Origin: Pristionchus mayeri
Lineage: Eukaryota > Nematoda > Chromadorea > Rhabditida > Neodiplogasteridae
Reading direction: 5' to 3'
Assembly (NCBI GenBank): GCA_036245805.1
Contig: BTRK01000006.1
Location: 33,546,901-33,610,900, forward strand
DNA: 64,000 bases
The translations under genes were made by a program, and so were the position numbers. This document shows, in pieces, positions 1-12,069 of this stretch. The notes below the pieces were generated by a model. The model was not told where the DNA came from and searched no databases. It saw nothing but the letters and a program-made list of their open reading frames with translations. The first letter of the stretch is position 1; every line of letters starts with the position of its first letter.

Positions 1-556
1 CTCTTTTTTACCTTTGTCCCCAAGCTCTAAGATATATTTCTTCATGGAATGATTCTGATACTTCAGAAAGAAGGGGAACGAGGAACCACTCTCTGAGGAG
101 GCAGAACATCTCAACAACGGAACCGATGAGGGCAAGGCGAACTGAACCCCCGAATATATTTAGTCAATGCACTATTGTTCTTTTACCCTATCTTGCCTCA
201 AATTAGCTCGAATCGTATCACAATGCTTACAAAATATTTTCCAACCAATGACTATAGATTGAGATCTGGAATAATTGCAGCTGCACAGGTAATTTTGCAC
301 ATTCCACGCACACTTTCCCAATGTTGAAGATGTTCCTTATTTTATCATTGCGATGCACTACCGGTTTATCAAAAAAAATTAGTTTACGATAAACTATGTC
401 TGTTTTCGCAAACATTACTCTCATCATGAAAATGAGAAGGAATACGGTAATCAGATATTATAAACACGGAAGGATTATCGGTTCTTCAGAATTTGTGAGT
501 CACTTACGTTTGTCCCCTCATCGTTCTTTGTTTCCATCCATAAATCCCTCGTGATT
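1..556. other. gene-free stretch, nothing recognised
   Basis: No exon chain with splice sites and no recognisable protein was found on either strand. One 66-codon open frame on the minus strand (227-427) has no family resemblance that I can see. It may hold 3' sequence or a neighbouring gene cut by the window edge. Confidence 0.5.
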
Positions 557-561
557 CTTAA

Positions 562-706
562 GGTGGTGGTACGAAATGGAAATCAGTTTTCACAACCAAG
601 GTTTGGGAACCGAGAGAACAAAGGACGATGTAATTAATTCCTTTGTTCTCTCGGTTCCCAAACCTTGGTTGTGAAAAATGATTTCCATTTCGTACCAACA
701 CCATTC
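562..706. repeat. short hairpin MITE at the chemoreceptor stop codon
   Basis: Two arms of about 65 bp (from GGTGGTGGTACGAAATGGAA onward and its complement) are separated by a short AT-rich loop near 635-645. TTAA lies on both sides (558-561 and 707-710), which fits a TTAA-target MITE of the piggyBac type, although TA would also fit. The right-hand TTAA overlaps the stop codon of the chemoreceptor gene on the minus strand. Confidence 0.75.
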
Positions 707-3700
707 TTAATTATTTTCGCGTTCGCCATTCGTGATTTTGGATGTGGATGAAGTAGTGAAACTCAGGGCAGGCGCAACGCCCATAACATTCGATCTACGG
801 AAGAATCGAAGCTGATAATGAAAAGACCGTCGCAGTTCAGTGCTGAAGGAATCGAGTAATTGATCACTCCGAGCTGTAGTTAACCTAGTGAGATAGTAGA
901 TGAAGTAGTTGAGACAGAGAGAGATGAGCATCGGAGTGCCTATCAGCATGTCCATCGTCAATTGAGATCGCTCCTCCTTCAATCCAATAATTTGTTTGCG
1001 AAAATGTATCTATCACGCGTCTTCTGAGAGATTGCATGAAAAAGAACCCCCTGAGGAACCAGGTGCAAAAGTTTCAGCAATCTGGCAAAGAAAATTATGA
1101 CAGAGTCTAGTGGCAGTGAGAAAACTTTTGTACCAGTGATTTTCCCTGGAACCGGCTTTTAGGCGTTTTCCGGATGTGGTTCCGGCTCTGAAGTACCTTT
1201 GTTCATTTTTGAGCTGCAATGACGGTATGGTGCTCAAAATGTGCGGAAAAAAATTTTAAGAAACTTTTATGTTTTCACCGAAGCTCTAGTACCACGAAAT
1301 CATGGTGAAAAAATCGAAAAACTTAGTCGAGATTCATAAAATAATTCATATCTCGCTCGCGACCCCACCTTGCACAGTGTTTTCTTTGCATATTCTGAAT
1401 CTACGTACTCACATTAGTCTAGGAAAAATCAGTTGGAGAGTCGGTAGGTGTTAGAACAGGTCTCACCAAGCCAAAATTTGCGACCAAGTCGCAAAGTCGA
1501 AAATTAATAATTCTCAATTTTACGTCGAAATTGCTCAGATCTATTTATTTTTTTATATTTCTGCGCTTACTAGTCTAGTTGTACCAATTTCCACAGTAAA
1601 ATCGGAAGATTTCCATACTTTCAAAATGCCATGTTTTTCACATCGCAATTTCTGAAATTTGACGGTGTCTAGTTCAACATTTCGGGATTGTACCAAGTGC
1701 TCTGTATTTACATTTTAAAGTATGCCTAAGATATTGTAAAAATTTTCACTTCGCGGTTCTTCCATGAATTCAGTGATCCAGTTTTAGACCCTTCAATATG
1801 CCTCGAGCGAAGGTTCGGAAAGAATCGAAATTTGTTTTTGAAGTTGATTTTGCGAATTCTTATTATCTGTGAGTTTGAATGATGTTTTTGTAAATTCCGA
1901 AGTTTGATGCGCATGAACATGAGACCGTTTTTACGATTTTTCAGAAATGTGAATCCGCAAATCTCAAAAAAATGCAAATTTTAGAAACGTGAAATTTCAA
2001 GGAGTTTTCATTGATTTTGGTTTCAATTGGTTATGAAAACATTTGTCCAACATAAGGCCAGGCGTAGTTCGCAAAATCAATATGGCTCGAGCGAAGGTTC
2101 GGAAAGAATCAAAATTTGTTTTTGAAGTTGATTTTGCGAACTACGCCTGGCCTTATGTTGGACAAATGTTTTCATAACCAATTGAAACCAAAATCAATGA
2201 AAACTCCTTGAAATTTCACGTTTCTAAAATTTGCATTTTTTTGAGATTTGCGGATTCACATTTCTGAAAAATCGTAAAAACGGTCTCATGTTCATGCGCA
2301 TCAAACTTCGGAATTTACAAAAACATCATTCAAACTCACAGATAATAAGAATTCGCAAAATCAACTTCAAAAACAAATTTTGATTCTTTCCGAACCTTCG
2401 CTCGAGCCATATTGAAGGGTCTAAAACTGGATCACTGAATTCATGGAAGAACCGCGAAGTGAAATTTTTTACAATATCTTAGGCATACTTTAAAATGTAA
2501 ATACAGAGCACTTGGTACAATCCCGAAATGTTGAACTAGACACCGTCAAATTTCAGAAATTGCGATGTGAAAAACATTGCATTTTGAAAGTATGGAAATC
2601 TTCCGATTTTACTGTGGAAATTGGTACAACTGGACTACTAAGCGCAGAAATATGAAAGAATAGATAGATCTGACCAATTTCGACGTAAAATGGAGAATTA
2701 TTAATTTTCGACTTTGCGACTTGGTCGCAAATTTTGGCTTGGTGAGACCTGTTCTAACACCTACCGACTCTCCAACTGATTTTTCCCAGACTAATGTGAG
2801 TACGTAGATTCAGAATATGCAAAGAAAACACTGTGCAAGGTGGGGTCCCGAGTGAGATATGAATTATTTTATGAATCTCGACTAAGTTTTTCGATTTTCT
2901 CACCATGATTTCGTGGTACTAGAGCTTCGGTGAAAACATAAAAGTTTCTTAAAATATTTTTTCCGCACATTTTGAGCACCATAACGTCATTGCAGCTCAA
3001 AAATGAACAAAGGTACGTCAGAGCCGGAAACACATCCGGAAAACGCCTAAAAGCCGGTTCCAGGGAAAATCACTGGTACAAAAGTTTTCTCACTGCCACT
3101 AGGCTCTGTCATAATTTTCTTTGCCAGATTGCTGAAACTTTTGCACCTGGTTCCTCAGGGGGTTCTTTTTCATGCAATCTCTCAGAAGACACGTGCTATA
3201 CTATAGTACTATAGTACGAATGTTCAATAGTATTATAATTCTTTCGACCTAAGTCACAAAGATTAATCGCGTACCCGCAAATTTCTTCCGGAGAGAACAC
3301 CCAGGAAGCAGGTCATGAAGTATCCTGAAGAGAGTGATCGTTGGAGAATATAATATGATATTACCACAAAGCATGGAGAAGAATATGTACACGAGAGATC
3401 GGAAGAGTCGCGGCTCCTTCAGAGTGATTACTGAAGAATTGTGAATGAAACAAACACAAACGTGGTTAACGATTTCTACACTTTGCTGGAACTGCCTACA
3501 TCTATCTTTGGTAGATCATGAGGGAAGTAGTTCTTACATATCTTACTTTCGAAAACGTGCCTCTGAATCGAATGACGATGGCCACTATTGAGTAAATGAT
3601 GAGAGAAGCAGAATACGTGAGCATTGCTTGGAGGAACCAGAGAACTCGCGAGTAGCCCATGAAGATGGGAGACATCGTGCAGTGCACCTCACTCAACCAT

Positions 3701-4411
3701 TCAGATTATTTATAAATAAATGAGATCATGTTATTCACATTCTTGGTCAAAAAGTGACTCTACTCACACATCTTCGAAGTATCTCAGTAGATGTGAAAGC
3801 TGCAAACCGGTGTAGCTAGCTATCAGAATTATATGAACTGCGTAGTACGCGGGTTTGTTCTTGCCCAAGTATCTAAAGAGAGACTTGATTTTCATTAAAC
3901 GTATAAAGAGTAAACTAGGATTGAGAACTGACACGGTTGGTACGATGCTTGCAAAGAGTCGATCCAATGCGATGGAGATCACAGTTGCATTCGATATGCC
4001 ATTGAATGTGAGAGGAACGATCTGAAGGGGATGATGGAGAAAAGGGAGAGGCAATAGGAGGAACCTCGATGTACAAGCATGTGCGGGCATCCATTGGCTT
4101 CAGTCCAAACAGAAAATATGTGACGATCTTTGGAGCTAATCCGAACACCTGGAAGAGAGGAAAACGAAAATGATCTAAAAGTATATAATTTAACCTGGAT
4201 TGAGTCTGCGAAAGAGGAAAAAACGCGATGAGGAAGAAGCAGGGACCACGAAGATTTCTGAGAAAAAAAAACAGATTTCGTGAAGGAAATATTGAAGCCC
4301 GACGTACCTATTCTGAAAAATCGCTCCCACGATCAGCAAGTTGTCCATGAAGCAAAGGAAGATAAGGAATGACCAGAGAACTGAGAGCCAGAAATAGAGA
4401 TCGTTGTCCAT
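707..4411 (-). CDS. seven-transmembrane chemoreceptor-like GPCR (SRSX-like)
   Basis: This is a predicted plasma-membrane G-protein-coupled receptor in about nine exons. ATG is at 4411. The first exon gives TM1 (LWSFLIFLCFMDNLLIVGAI). Later exons give a conserved Cys before TM3 (DARTCLYIE), TM3 with the diagnostic ALDRLFASIVPT, TM4 (AYYAVHIILIASYTG), TM5 (near 3600), TM6 (SLVYIFFSMLCG joined in phase to GYFMTCFLGVL, near 3290-3420) and TM7 (MLIGTPMLISLCLNYFIYYL, near 900-955), then a tail of about 60 residues ending ERENN and a TAA stop at 707. The ALDRL...P pattern after TM3 resembles nematode SRSX receptors; that family call is an inference. Exons around 4200-4260 (TM2) are the least certain. 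A 2.2-kb foldback fills the intron before the TM7 exon, and phases on both sides of it agree, so the gene looks intact. Confidence 0.7.
1013..3196. mobile_element. foldback element, family 1, copy A1
   Basis: A long palindrome: the left end TCACGCGTCTTCTGAGAGAT is repeated as its complement at the right end, and the arms match almost throughout to a centre near 2100. TA lies directly outside both ends (1011-1012 and 3197-3198), the footprint of a Tc1/mariner-type insertion. There is no transposase frame; the two mirrored short frames near the ends are simply the arms. Around the centre, a segment starting CTCGAGCGAAGGTTCGG occurs at about 1801 and 2085 in the same direction and again inverted near 2390, so the core carries an extra partial duplication. 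Its ends match copies at 20345 and 60477, but the interior differs, so it is a separate subfamily. Confidence 0.85.
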
Positions 4412-5434
4412 CTCGCAGCAGAGCTAAACGAAATGCCGTAAAACAGCATTTATAAGGGATCTCAGATATGATAGCCAATAAGGGGAATATAAAAAATTTG
4501 CTGGCTATTACGACTGATAAGTCTACGACTGGGAATAGCACGCTCTAATGAACACTTTTGATACTCTGAATGTGGTTCGTTTGGGAGAGGGATGGGTGGT
4601 AATAAGAAATAGGAAGAGGAAGAAGTCGTCATCACGTTTCCACTCGCCAATGTTTCGTGAGTGGGTGTAGACATTTAAATGGATATTTATGGAGAAAAAA
4701 ATATATCGCTTCTTCGAGACTGGGCTTGCGGGAGAACACTGTAGGCCAGTCTCAAGTTGGCCTGATTCACTCTGGAGTGCCAACCTTTCGCCAGACCTGT
4801 GTTTCACGTTTACCAATTCTCCGTGCCCAATAGTCGTTGAGCTTACTAGTCAATGAATTTAGTACAGAAAATGTCCATTTCAAAGTTATTTATTTGAAAA
4901 TATAATAAAATAATGAAGAGCAAACGGAATCCGTAGTTCACGAGATCATTGGCGGCTTTTATTTTGCACCTGCTGGAATCGTGATAAACTGGCTATTATG
5001 TAACTTGAATAACAGTCTATTATCTCCGCGGTTAGTGAAAACAGGATAGGACAATCAAACTTTGAGGTAAGTGGTACTCACGTATATTTGTTAGCGCAAA
5101 CTATGATAGAGTCACAAAGCATATTACATAATTTTATTGCTCCTGATATTATTCATTTTGATAACATCAGTGAACGTCATTGATTGCTCACGCAAACTGT
5201 GAGGAACTATCGTTAGTCACACAGATGATAACAAAAACTGCCTTTATTGAAGAAAAATGTCCACATCATCAAACAACTTCGTCTGAAAACAGAGAATATG
5301 GGGCGTGATGAATCAGTTGACCAGCACGCGAGATAGGGGTCATTCTGTGCAAGCAAGGAGGGAACGACCACCGATTGATCAGCTTCCACCTCGAAGAGAT
5401 AAATAGAGGACGTGAACGGATAAAGGATCTTCTC
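4412..5434. other. intergenic region between GPCR and EGF gene
   Basis: Divergent upstream region of the GPCR (-) and the EGF gene (+). No exon chain or repeat family is recognised. Open frames at 4462-4816 on the minus strand have no coding features that I recognise. Promoters for both neighbours should lie here; a weak AT-rich TATA-like sequence (GATAAATAG) precedes the EGF start by about 35 bases. Confidence 0.45.
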
Positions 5435-5896
5435 ATGTTGTCAACAGTTCTCATCCTCTCGCTCTTCTCTTCGGCTATTGCTCAACTCGGGGTTCGATAG
5501 CACTTATTTATTTTGTAACCTCTTGTAGATTTGAATCATTCACAGCTTGGGCAAATATGCGATCGGACAGACTGTCTCAATCGGGGAGCCTGTCTCGGAA
5601 TGAAATCCGCCCCTCTCTGTCTCTGCGACATCGGCTACAGTGGTGCACGCTGCGAACTTGGTCCGTTTCCCTGAATCTTTGTCGCTACAAACACCGTTGC
5701 TAAGTTTGGAAGCATTTGAGATAATAATTGAGGGTAGCAAGTTCTTTTTCATCAAAGTTAAAGCTCAGAGCCGCCGTGCTCCAATCTGATCGCGTGCACC
5801 AACAATGGAATCTGTCTGGGAACGGCACGCAATTTCGTCTGCCTCTGCAATCTTGGATTCACCGGGTCAAATTGTGCACTGCCTGTCGGAAAATGA
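5435..5896 (+). CDS. small secreted protein with two EGF-like domains
   Basis: Three exons: 5435-5491 (57 nt), 5546-5660 (115 nt) and 5769-5896 (128 nt), all with GT-AG ends and matching phases, giving 99 residues. Exon 1 is a signal peptide (MLSTVLILSLFSSAIAQ). Exon 2 is one EGF-like unit (ICDRTDCLNRGACLG then CLCDIGYSGARCE), and exon 3 is a second (CSNLIACTNNGICLG then CLCNLGFTGSNC). Both show the six-cysteine pattern ending CxCxxGYxGxxC. The protein is therefore predicted to be exported and disulfide-bonded; its partner is unknown. A paralogue with the same exon plan lies at 16532-17100 on the other strand. Confidence 0.8.
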
Positions 5897-6109
5897 GCAG
5901 TGCGAGATGTTTACAGCGAGCTTTGTTTGTATAGATTGTGAAGTATAAAAATATTATCTGTACGCATCACCGGCAAAACACAATAAATACTAATTCATTT
6001 ATCCTCTAGCATTCAGTAAACAGTAATTATCGATTCGCATCTAATTATAGGAACACTAACATCATTTGAAATTTTGAATGAGCTGGAAAGTGTGAATCAT
6101 CTGATCCAT

Positions 6110-8143
6110 TCAAGATCTCCAACGCTTCGAACTCCCACTTCTACGGTACTTCTTCCTTCCTGCCTTCGCATGCCCCGACTGAGCACCTCCAACGCCTGCT
6201 GTTCCTCCAGATGATCCAGCTTTGCCTCCCACCGCAGTATTAGCAGATGTTGAAGCTCCGCTTCCACCAGCTCCAGCTCCAGTAGATCCTCCATTACCAG
6301 CAGAGGCAGGTGCAGGTGCAGCTCCTCCACCAGAAGCATTTGCCGATGCAGCAGGTGCAGCACCAGCAGGGTACGAATTGCCTCCAGTTGGTGCAGTTAA
6401 TCCAGATGAAGTAGCCCCACCTCCACCAGCTGCAGCACCGGCAGCGGTAGGAGCATCAGGTGGAGCTCCTGCACCAGCTGCTGCTGCAGATGCCGCATTA
6501 GCAGACGGTGCAGCATCAGTAGGATATGAATTACTATCAGTGGGTGCAGCTCCTACAGATGATCCTCTAGCATGTGCCGCTGCTGCTCCAGCAGATCCTC
6601 CATCACCAGCAGCTGCAGGAGCATCCGGTGGGGCTCCTCCTCCAGCTGCTGCTGGCGGTGGGGCAGCAGATGGAGCTCCAGAAACGTATGAATCTCCACT
6701 AGTGGGCGCAGCTCCTCCAGAGGGTGCAGCCCCTCCTCCAGCAGCAGTTCCACCTGCAGCTGATCCTTCTCCACCAGAAGAGGGGGCATCTGGAGGAGGA
6801 GCGGGCGGAGCAACTCCTGCAGAGTTTGCATCTCCACTCGCAGCTGCAGATCCTCCAGACGATGCATTCCCTCCTCCTCCTCCAGCTGCAGCATTCATCG
6901 ATGTAATTGTTCCACTGCGTGGTGGGCAGGGGCAATACTCTCCGTCCCCTCCTGGTTCTCCATCGTTTCCATTCGACCCTGCACTTCCAGGCGCTCCGGC
7001 AGTTCCAGGATTTCCTGGAGGTCCGGGCGGCCCTGGTGGTCCCGCTGGTCCGGAACCAGATCCGCTACCAGGGGCGCCGGAAGGACCGGGCGGCCCCCCT
7101 GGGCCAGGTGGACCTGGTGGGCCCGGCTGCGACATCATTCGAGTGCCGGGAGCACCTGCGGGACCTGGAGCTCCAGCTCCTCCGGGTGATCCTTCCGATC
7201 CAGCATCTCCTGGTAGTCCGGCAGGGCCGGGTGCTCCCTTTCCTCCTCCCATAGCGGGAGATCCAGGAGATCCATCGTTGCCTGGTGGTCCAGCTGGTCC
7301 AGGGGGGCCTGAGGGGCCAGGAGGACCAGGAGGGCACTTGATGCACGCTCCTCCAGTCATCTGCATTGACATCATCGCCATTCCGGACATTCCAGACTGG
7401 CCTGAAGAACCAGCCATACCATCCTCTGTAATGGAGTCATTATTGGGAGTATCTAGAGTAGTGTGCCGGTAAGCTATTTACTAATTATTTCATAGAACGA
7501 ATAATGAATATGACGTACTTCCTGCCTCTCCGGGTTGTCCGGGTGGTCCAGGAGGTCCAGCTGGGCAGTTGGTGGGGGCTGACCCGCAATTACACTGAGA
7601 TGCACTCCCAGAAGAACCTCCTCCAGAACTTGCCCCTCCTTCAGGAGAATACGACTGAATCAGTGGAATAGTTTGTGACCAAACCAGAGATGAAAAGAGA
7701 AGAAATATGCGGCAGGCAGAGATACCGAAACGTTGATCCGAGCAACGCATTGCAGTTTATTACTGTTAATCATGGTCCAGAGAAATTTATGAACATGCCT
7801 GTCGTGAATATCTCAGGATCACATCGTCCCTCTCCGATGATTCGACCACATTCGGCAGTAACATCTTTACCCATGCGTCGTCTGCTTTCACCTGAAGGCT
7901 TTCGATTAACATCGTTCTTATCCGACAAATGCTGTATTCATGGAAACGATGCATTGAGCTTAATGAGGAATCGGATGAGATTGGGAAAACTGAGCGTACC
8001 TTGAAAAGGCTGAGGTCGTTGAGTACATCATCCCGAAAAGAATTGATCTCAGTGACCAGAGAGAAAGCGAGTAGAAGAGATCCGATGATGGCGAGACTGC
8101 AGGAGAGAGTCACCCCCAGAGCGAAGTGACGGAAGGAGAGCAT
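6110..8143 (-). CDS. cuticle collagen with long Ala/Gly/Pro-rich tail
   Basis: A structural protein of the extracellular cuticle. Exons run 8143-8000, about 7891-7871, 7654-7519 and 7425-6110 on the minus strand, with consistent phases. The N terminus carries a short cytoplasmic segment and a membrane or signal anchor ([20 protein letters not shown]), then the DDAW motif typical of nematode cuticle collagens. Cys pairs (CNC, TNC; IKC; CPC) flank interrupted Gly-X-Y blocks. After the last Gly-X-Y block comes an unusual tail of about 250 residues, almost all Gly, Ala, Ser and Pro, with repeats containing PDAP and G(N/D)SY, ending in a basic stretch (GRKKYRR). The end of the tiny second exon is uncertain: splicing after DDAW keeps the phase, but in the family the residues after DDAW are usually coding. 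The gene has 538 codons by this model. Confidence 0.85.
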
Positions 8144-9160
8144 TTGATAGGAGACGAGAGAAGACTCTGTGAACAGTAGCTTTACAAATTAGGCAAGTAA
8201 ATACTGAACAATTCGAATATGCTTCAAATGACGACTGTCAGCGGTGATTGAACATTATTCGGAGTCATCTAATTTATTCTCGAATGAGTGGACGATCGGT
8301 CCTATTGGCTGTTATATACAGAACATGCAACACCGGTTAGTGCCGTAAGTATCTCTTTGTTTCAATGAGAGAGATCCTACCGAAGTATATCGTAAAGGTG
8401 TGAAAGTAGAAAGTGAGATTCATCAAGTGGTTCCACTGCGTAGAATTTCCCTTTCTTCGTTTTGCAACTACTTTTCCAAGTGTCTGGGCTATTATTATTA
8501 TGACTCGGAGTCAAAAGTATATTAAAACGGCAATGAAGACAAACTTCTACCCCATAAATCATTGTACGAAATTAACGATTTCCTTTCAAACGAGCGCTTT
8601 CAGTTCAAAGGGAGAAAAAATATGTTAACCTTTTTTGATATTCATGATGTCATTCATGTCTCTGTTTCTGGATGAACATATCATTCCGGAGAATTGGGCT
8701 AGTGAATGTAGATAGCACAGAACAACGATTCGATTCAGTATCAAGTTCCTCATGAGCACTCATCCGTAAATGAAAATCCGTCCAGTCCTACTCCATCTTT
8801 CTCTTTTCGCCCTTGATGAGAGTTTCTCACTCCTTCTCGTGGCATTCAGATTGAGAGGGAGAGAAAGCTGAGAAGAGATGAAAAAAGAGAAGCCCCCGTC
8901 TCCCTCCCCCAGTCCAACGCCTCTTACTCTTGCTCGGAATCTCCGCATCAATTCTAATTTCCCCTTCCCCTAGCCACACTCTCCATAAATTTTCCTGTTT
9001 GATTTTCATTTGTAATAATTTGTTTTGCAGTTGCATACATCATCTCAATTCCTATGAGCCTACGGCATAATTTTCATTATTATAATGTATAATTTTCACC
9101 AATAAACAAAAAGTGAGATAGATAATTCACCAGCTTTCCTCTTTTGCATTTACACATCAG
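8144..9160. other. upstream region of collagen and small gene
   Basis: A TATATAA sequence on the minus strand lies near 8315, about 170 bases above the collagen start. A short frame beginning near 8771 (+) looks like a signal peptide (MKIRPVLLHLSLFA) and could be a first exon for the small gene at 9161, but I could not confirm the join. Otherwise nothing is recognised. Confidence 0.35.
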
Positions 9161-9537
9161 TTTGATTCCTCGTCATCTCAAGCTGAAGACCGACGACGAC
9201 CCAGATCTCCAATCTATGCTGTCGGGACTGAAGGAATGTAAGCCGAAGCACTGGCCCTCTTCATGCATTTCGCTATTCTTTTCAAGATGAAATCGGTGCT
9301 TCAATCCATACAGTTGTTTAGGTTCGCCACATCAATTCCATTCTCGGCCGCTCCATTTTTTCTCAAGTAAGCAATTCAAATGATTAATTGCATATTTTTA
9401 CATCTTTCCTGAATAGACATATTGCAATACTGCGAGGACCAGATTTATGAATCGAGTGTCGCTATTGAATTTTTATGTTCAGAACTGGGCCAGCGAAGAC
9501 TTCGACTGCTCTGAAGAGGAAGATTAGATCGAAATAA
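9161..9537 (+). CDS. small unrecognised gene, 3' exons only
   Basis: I do not recognise the product. Three pieces join in phase: 9161-9237 after a CAG acceptor (FDSSSSQAEDRRRPRSPIYA), 9322-9366 (FATSIPFSAAPFFLK) and 9483-9537 (TGPAKTSTALKRKIRSK, then TAA). A polyadenylation signal AATAAA follows at about 9563, which supports a transcript end here. The 5' exon and the start codon are not identified. Other frames over the last exon are also open for a short way (one would end in an acidic tail), so the frame choice rests only on phase agreement. Confidence 0.3.
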
Positions 9538-9664
9538 TTTATGTATTAAATAATGGAAAGAAAATAAATATTGTTGTACCGAATTCACTCATGACAGTAA
9601 GCGCCTCACAAATAGAAAAAAAATAGTATGTTCAATTGTCTGTTCTCTCGTCTTCTGTGGCATA

Positions 9665-11649
9665 TGAGGCGAATCGCGAGAGAATCGACCACGCCGTGGC
9701 GGTAGGATTCAAGTGTGTCCACTCTTGATGAAAATTTGGCCACAAGTACTTAAAATGATGCTCTTAAAAACTGCGTCGTCAGAATTTTGATATCGGTCAG
9801 CATCGTTGAGATTCAGAAGGCCAAACTTGGCACTATCAATTTTGGACAGTCAAACCGGGCGCATTCAAATGATCATAAGTTCGTTTAAAATGACGATAGA
9901 AAGTCGTTCTTTTTTTAGAAAGAAATCTGAGAACATGCCCTATAACTTTTCTGTTGACGTCATCATTCCTGGTGCTCATCCTGGTTCGGGGTGGTCGGGC
10001 GCACCAAAAGTGGCGTAACTTTGGAAATCGGAAAAAGATATTGGGTTATCATGCTTAAGTTGTAGTGCATGCATGTGGCTTACTTCCCTCCAAAAATAAG
10101 GAAAATCGGAGTATAAACAAAAAAAAGGTGGCACTTTTGTGCAGGCACCTCAAAATGAGTTCCGGACAAGTGTACTACCGTATCTTCAATTGCCCTGATT
10201 CAGGCTAAAAACCACTCAAAAACGTCCAAAACAACATTACGTGTTGAATCCCCCATGTTATAACACTTTCATTGGCATAAAATGATCGTCGGGTCGAAAA
10301 TTTGAAAATCGATATTTTGACCCCCGTTGACTCGTTGGATAGGCCCAAACGCACTAAATAGGTTCCATGTAATGTAAATACACCCCTTGAAACATCACAA
10401 ATAAAAAGGGCTCCTGAAAAGAGGATATTTCGCTTGAGGAATCCAGGGAAAGGCGCACAAGTATAGAATAGTTAAAAATAGACTTAGTGACCCGCACTAT
10501 GGCTTAAAATGTAGAGCAGGATGTGCTAAACATTTCATATGTTGAAAGTGAGTCTCTATCTTTTCATAGAAGCATGCTACAGAGCCTAGAAGATAGCCAG
10601 AAATAGCCTAGAATCCCTAGAGAGCGCGCGCTCTAACCGTCTGTCGCTCTCGCCCTCTGTCCTCCCTCTCCCTCCCCTCTATTTAGCGCTCTCCCGGGCG
10701 CGTTTCCCGTCGGTTTTGGCCAACTTCTAAGCTCTGTAGCACGCTTCTATGAAAAGATAGAGACTCACTTTCAACAGAGGAAATGTTTAGCACATCCTGC
10801 TCTACATTTCAAGCCATATTGCGTGTCACTAAGTCTATTTTGAACTATTCTATACTTGTGCGCCTTTCCCTGGATTCCTCAGGTGAAATATCCTCTTTTC
10901 AGGAGCCATTTTTCTTTGTGCTGTTTCAAGGGGTGTATTTACATTACATGGAACCTATCTAGTGCGTGTGGGCCTATCCAGCGACTCAACGGGGGTCAAA
11001 ATATCGATTTTCAAATTTTCGACCCGACGATCATTTTATGCCAATGAAAAGGTTATAACATGGGGGATTCGACACGTAATGTTGTTTTGGACGTTTTTGA
11101 GTGGTTTTAAACCTGAATCAGGGCAATTGAGGATACGGTAGTACACTTGTCCGGAACTCATTTTGAGTTGCCTGCACAAAAGTGCCACCTTTTTTTTTGT
11201 TTATACTCCGATTTTCCTAATTTTTGGAGGGAAGTAAGCCACATGCATGCACTACAACCTAAGCATGATAACCCAAAATCTTTTTCCGATTTCCAAAGTT
11301 ACGCCACTTTTGGTGCGCCCGACCACCCCGAACCAGGATGAGCACCAGAAATGATGACGTCAACAGAAAAATTGTAGGGCATGTTCTCAGCTTTCTTTCT
11401 AAAAAAAGAACGACTTTCTATCGTCATTTTAAACGAACTTATGATCATTTTAATGCGCCCGATTTGACTGTCCAAAATTGATAATGCCATGTTTGGCCTT
11501 CTGAATCTCGACGATGACGACCGATATCAAAATTCTGACGACGCAGTTTTGAAGGGTATCATTGGAAGTACTTGTAAATTAAATTTTCATCAAGAGTGAA
11601 CAAACTTGAATCCTACCTCAAATGGTCGATTCTCTCGCGATTCGCCTCA
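9665..11649. mobile_element. foldback element, family 2
   Basis: A palindrome of about 2.0 kb with ends TGAGGCGAATCGCGAGAG and its complement, flanked by TA on each side (9663-9664 and 11650-11651; the ends could also be read as CATATG). Arms match with few differences up to a GC-rich unmatched core at about 10610-10730, rich in CTCTC and GCGCGC. There is no transposase frame. It lies between two small genes and not inside a recognised intron. Confidence 0.8.
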
Positions 11650-12069
11650 TATGATAGAATCTCGGGTTTTCCTCTATTCTTCGATGCTAAAATCCCCCTT
11701 CTCCATCTTCCCATGAATGACGGAAAGAGTTGAAAAAGTGATCTCTTTCCAAATCTTCATTCAATTGATCTCGATTGTCTATGAATAGAATGTCAGGAAT
11801 CATCGCATGCGATCGTCTTGTTTTGGGTGGTCATTATCACGCTGATCGTCGTTCTCTGTTTTCGGCAAATTCGATGGGAGTGAAGGAGGAATGGATCAGA
11901 GAACATTTGTTATTTTGAGGAAGTTCCTTGAACATGGAATTAGCACCGCCCCATTCGGCCACTTCCTCTTTCACTCTCCATTCGAATCGCGTTACTGTTA
12001 TCAAAGTGTGTGTCTTTTCATCTCTTCATTGAGTATAAATAATATTAATCACATTTCAGTGTGTGAAGA
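11650..12069. other. region upstream of small gene
   Basis: Contains a 60-codon open frame (11891-12073, +) whose 3' part may be a leader exon of the gene at 12070, but the phases do not allow it to be joined in frame to that coding sequence. Nothing else is recognised. Confidence 0.3.

Noticed and set aside
2972..3214. 80-codon frame repeated almost exactly at 1013-1237
   Set aside because: The two copies are the two arms of the foldback, not duplicated genes.
6222..7472. 416-codon open frame on the plus strand, rich in Pro and Ala
   Set aside because: It is the exact antisense of the collagen exon; GC-rich Gly/Pro/Ala codons keep the opposite strand open. The minus frame has Gly-X-Y repeats, splice sites and a membrane anchor.
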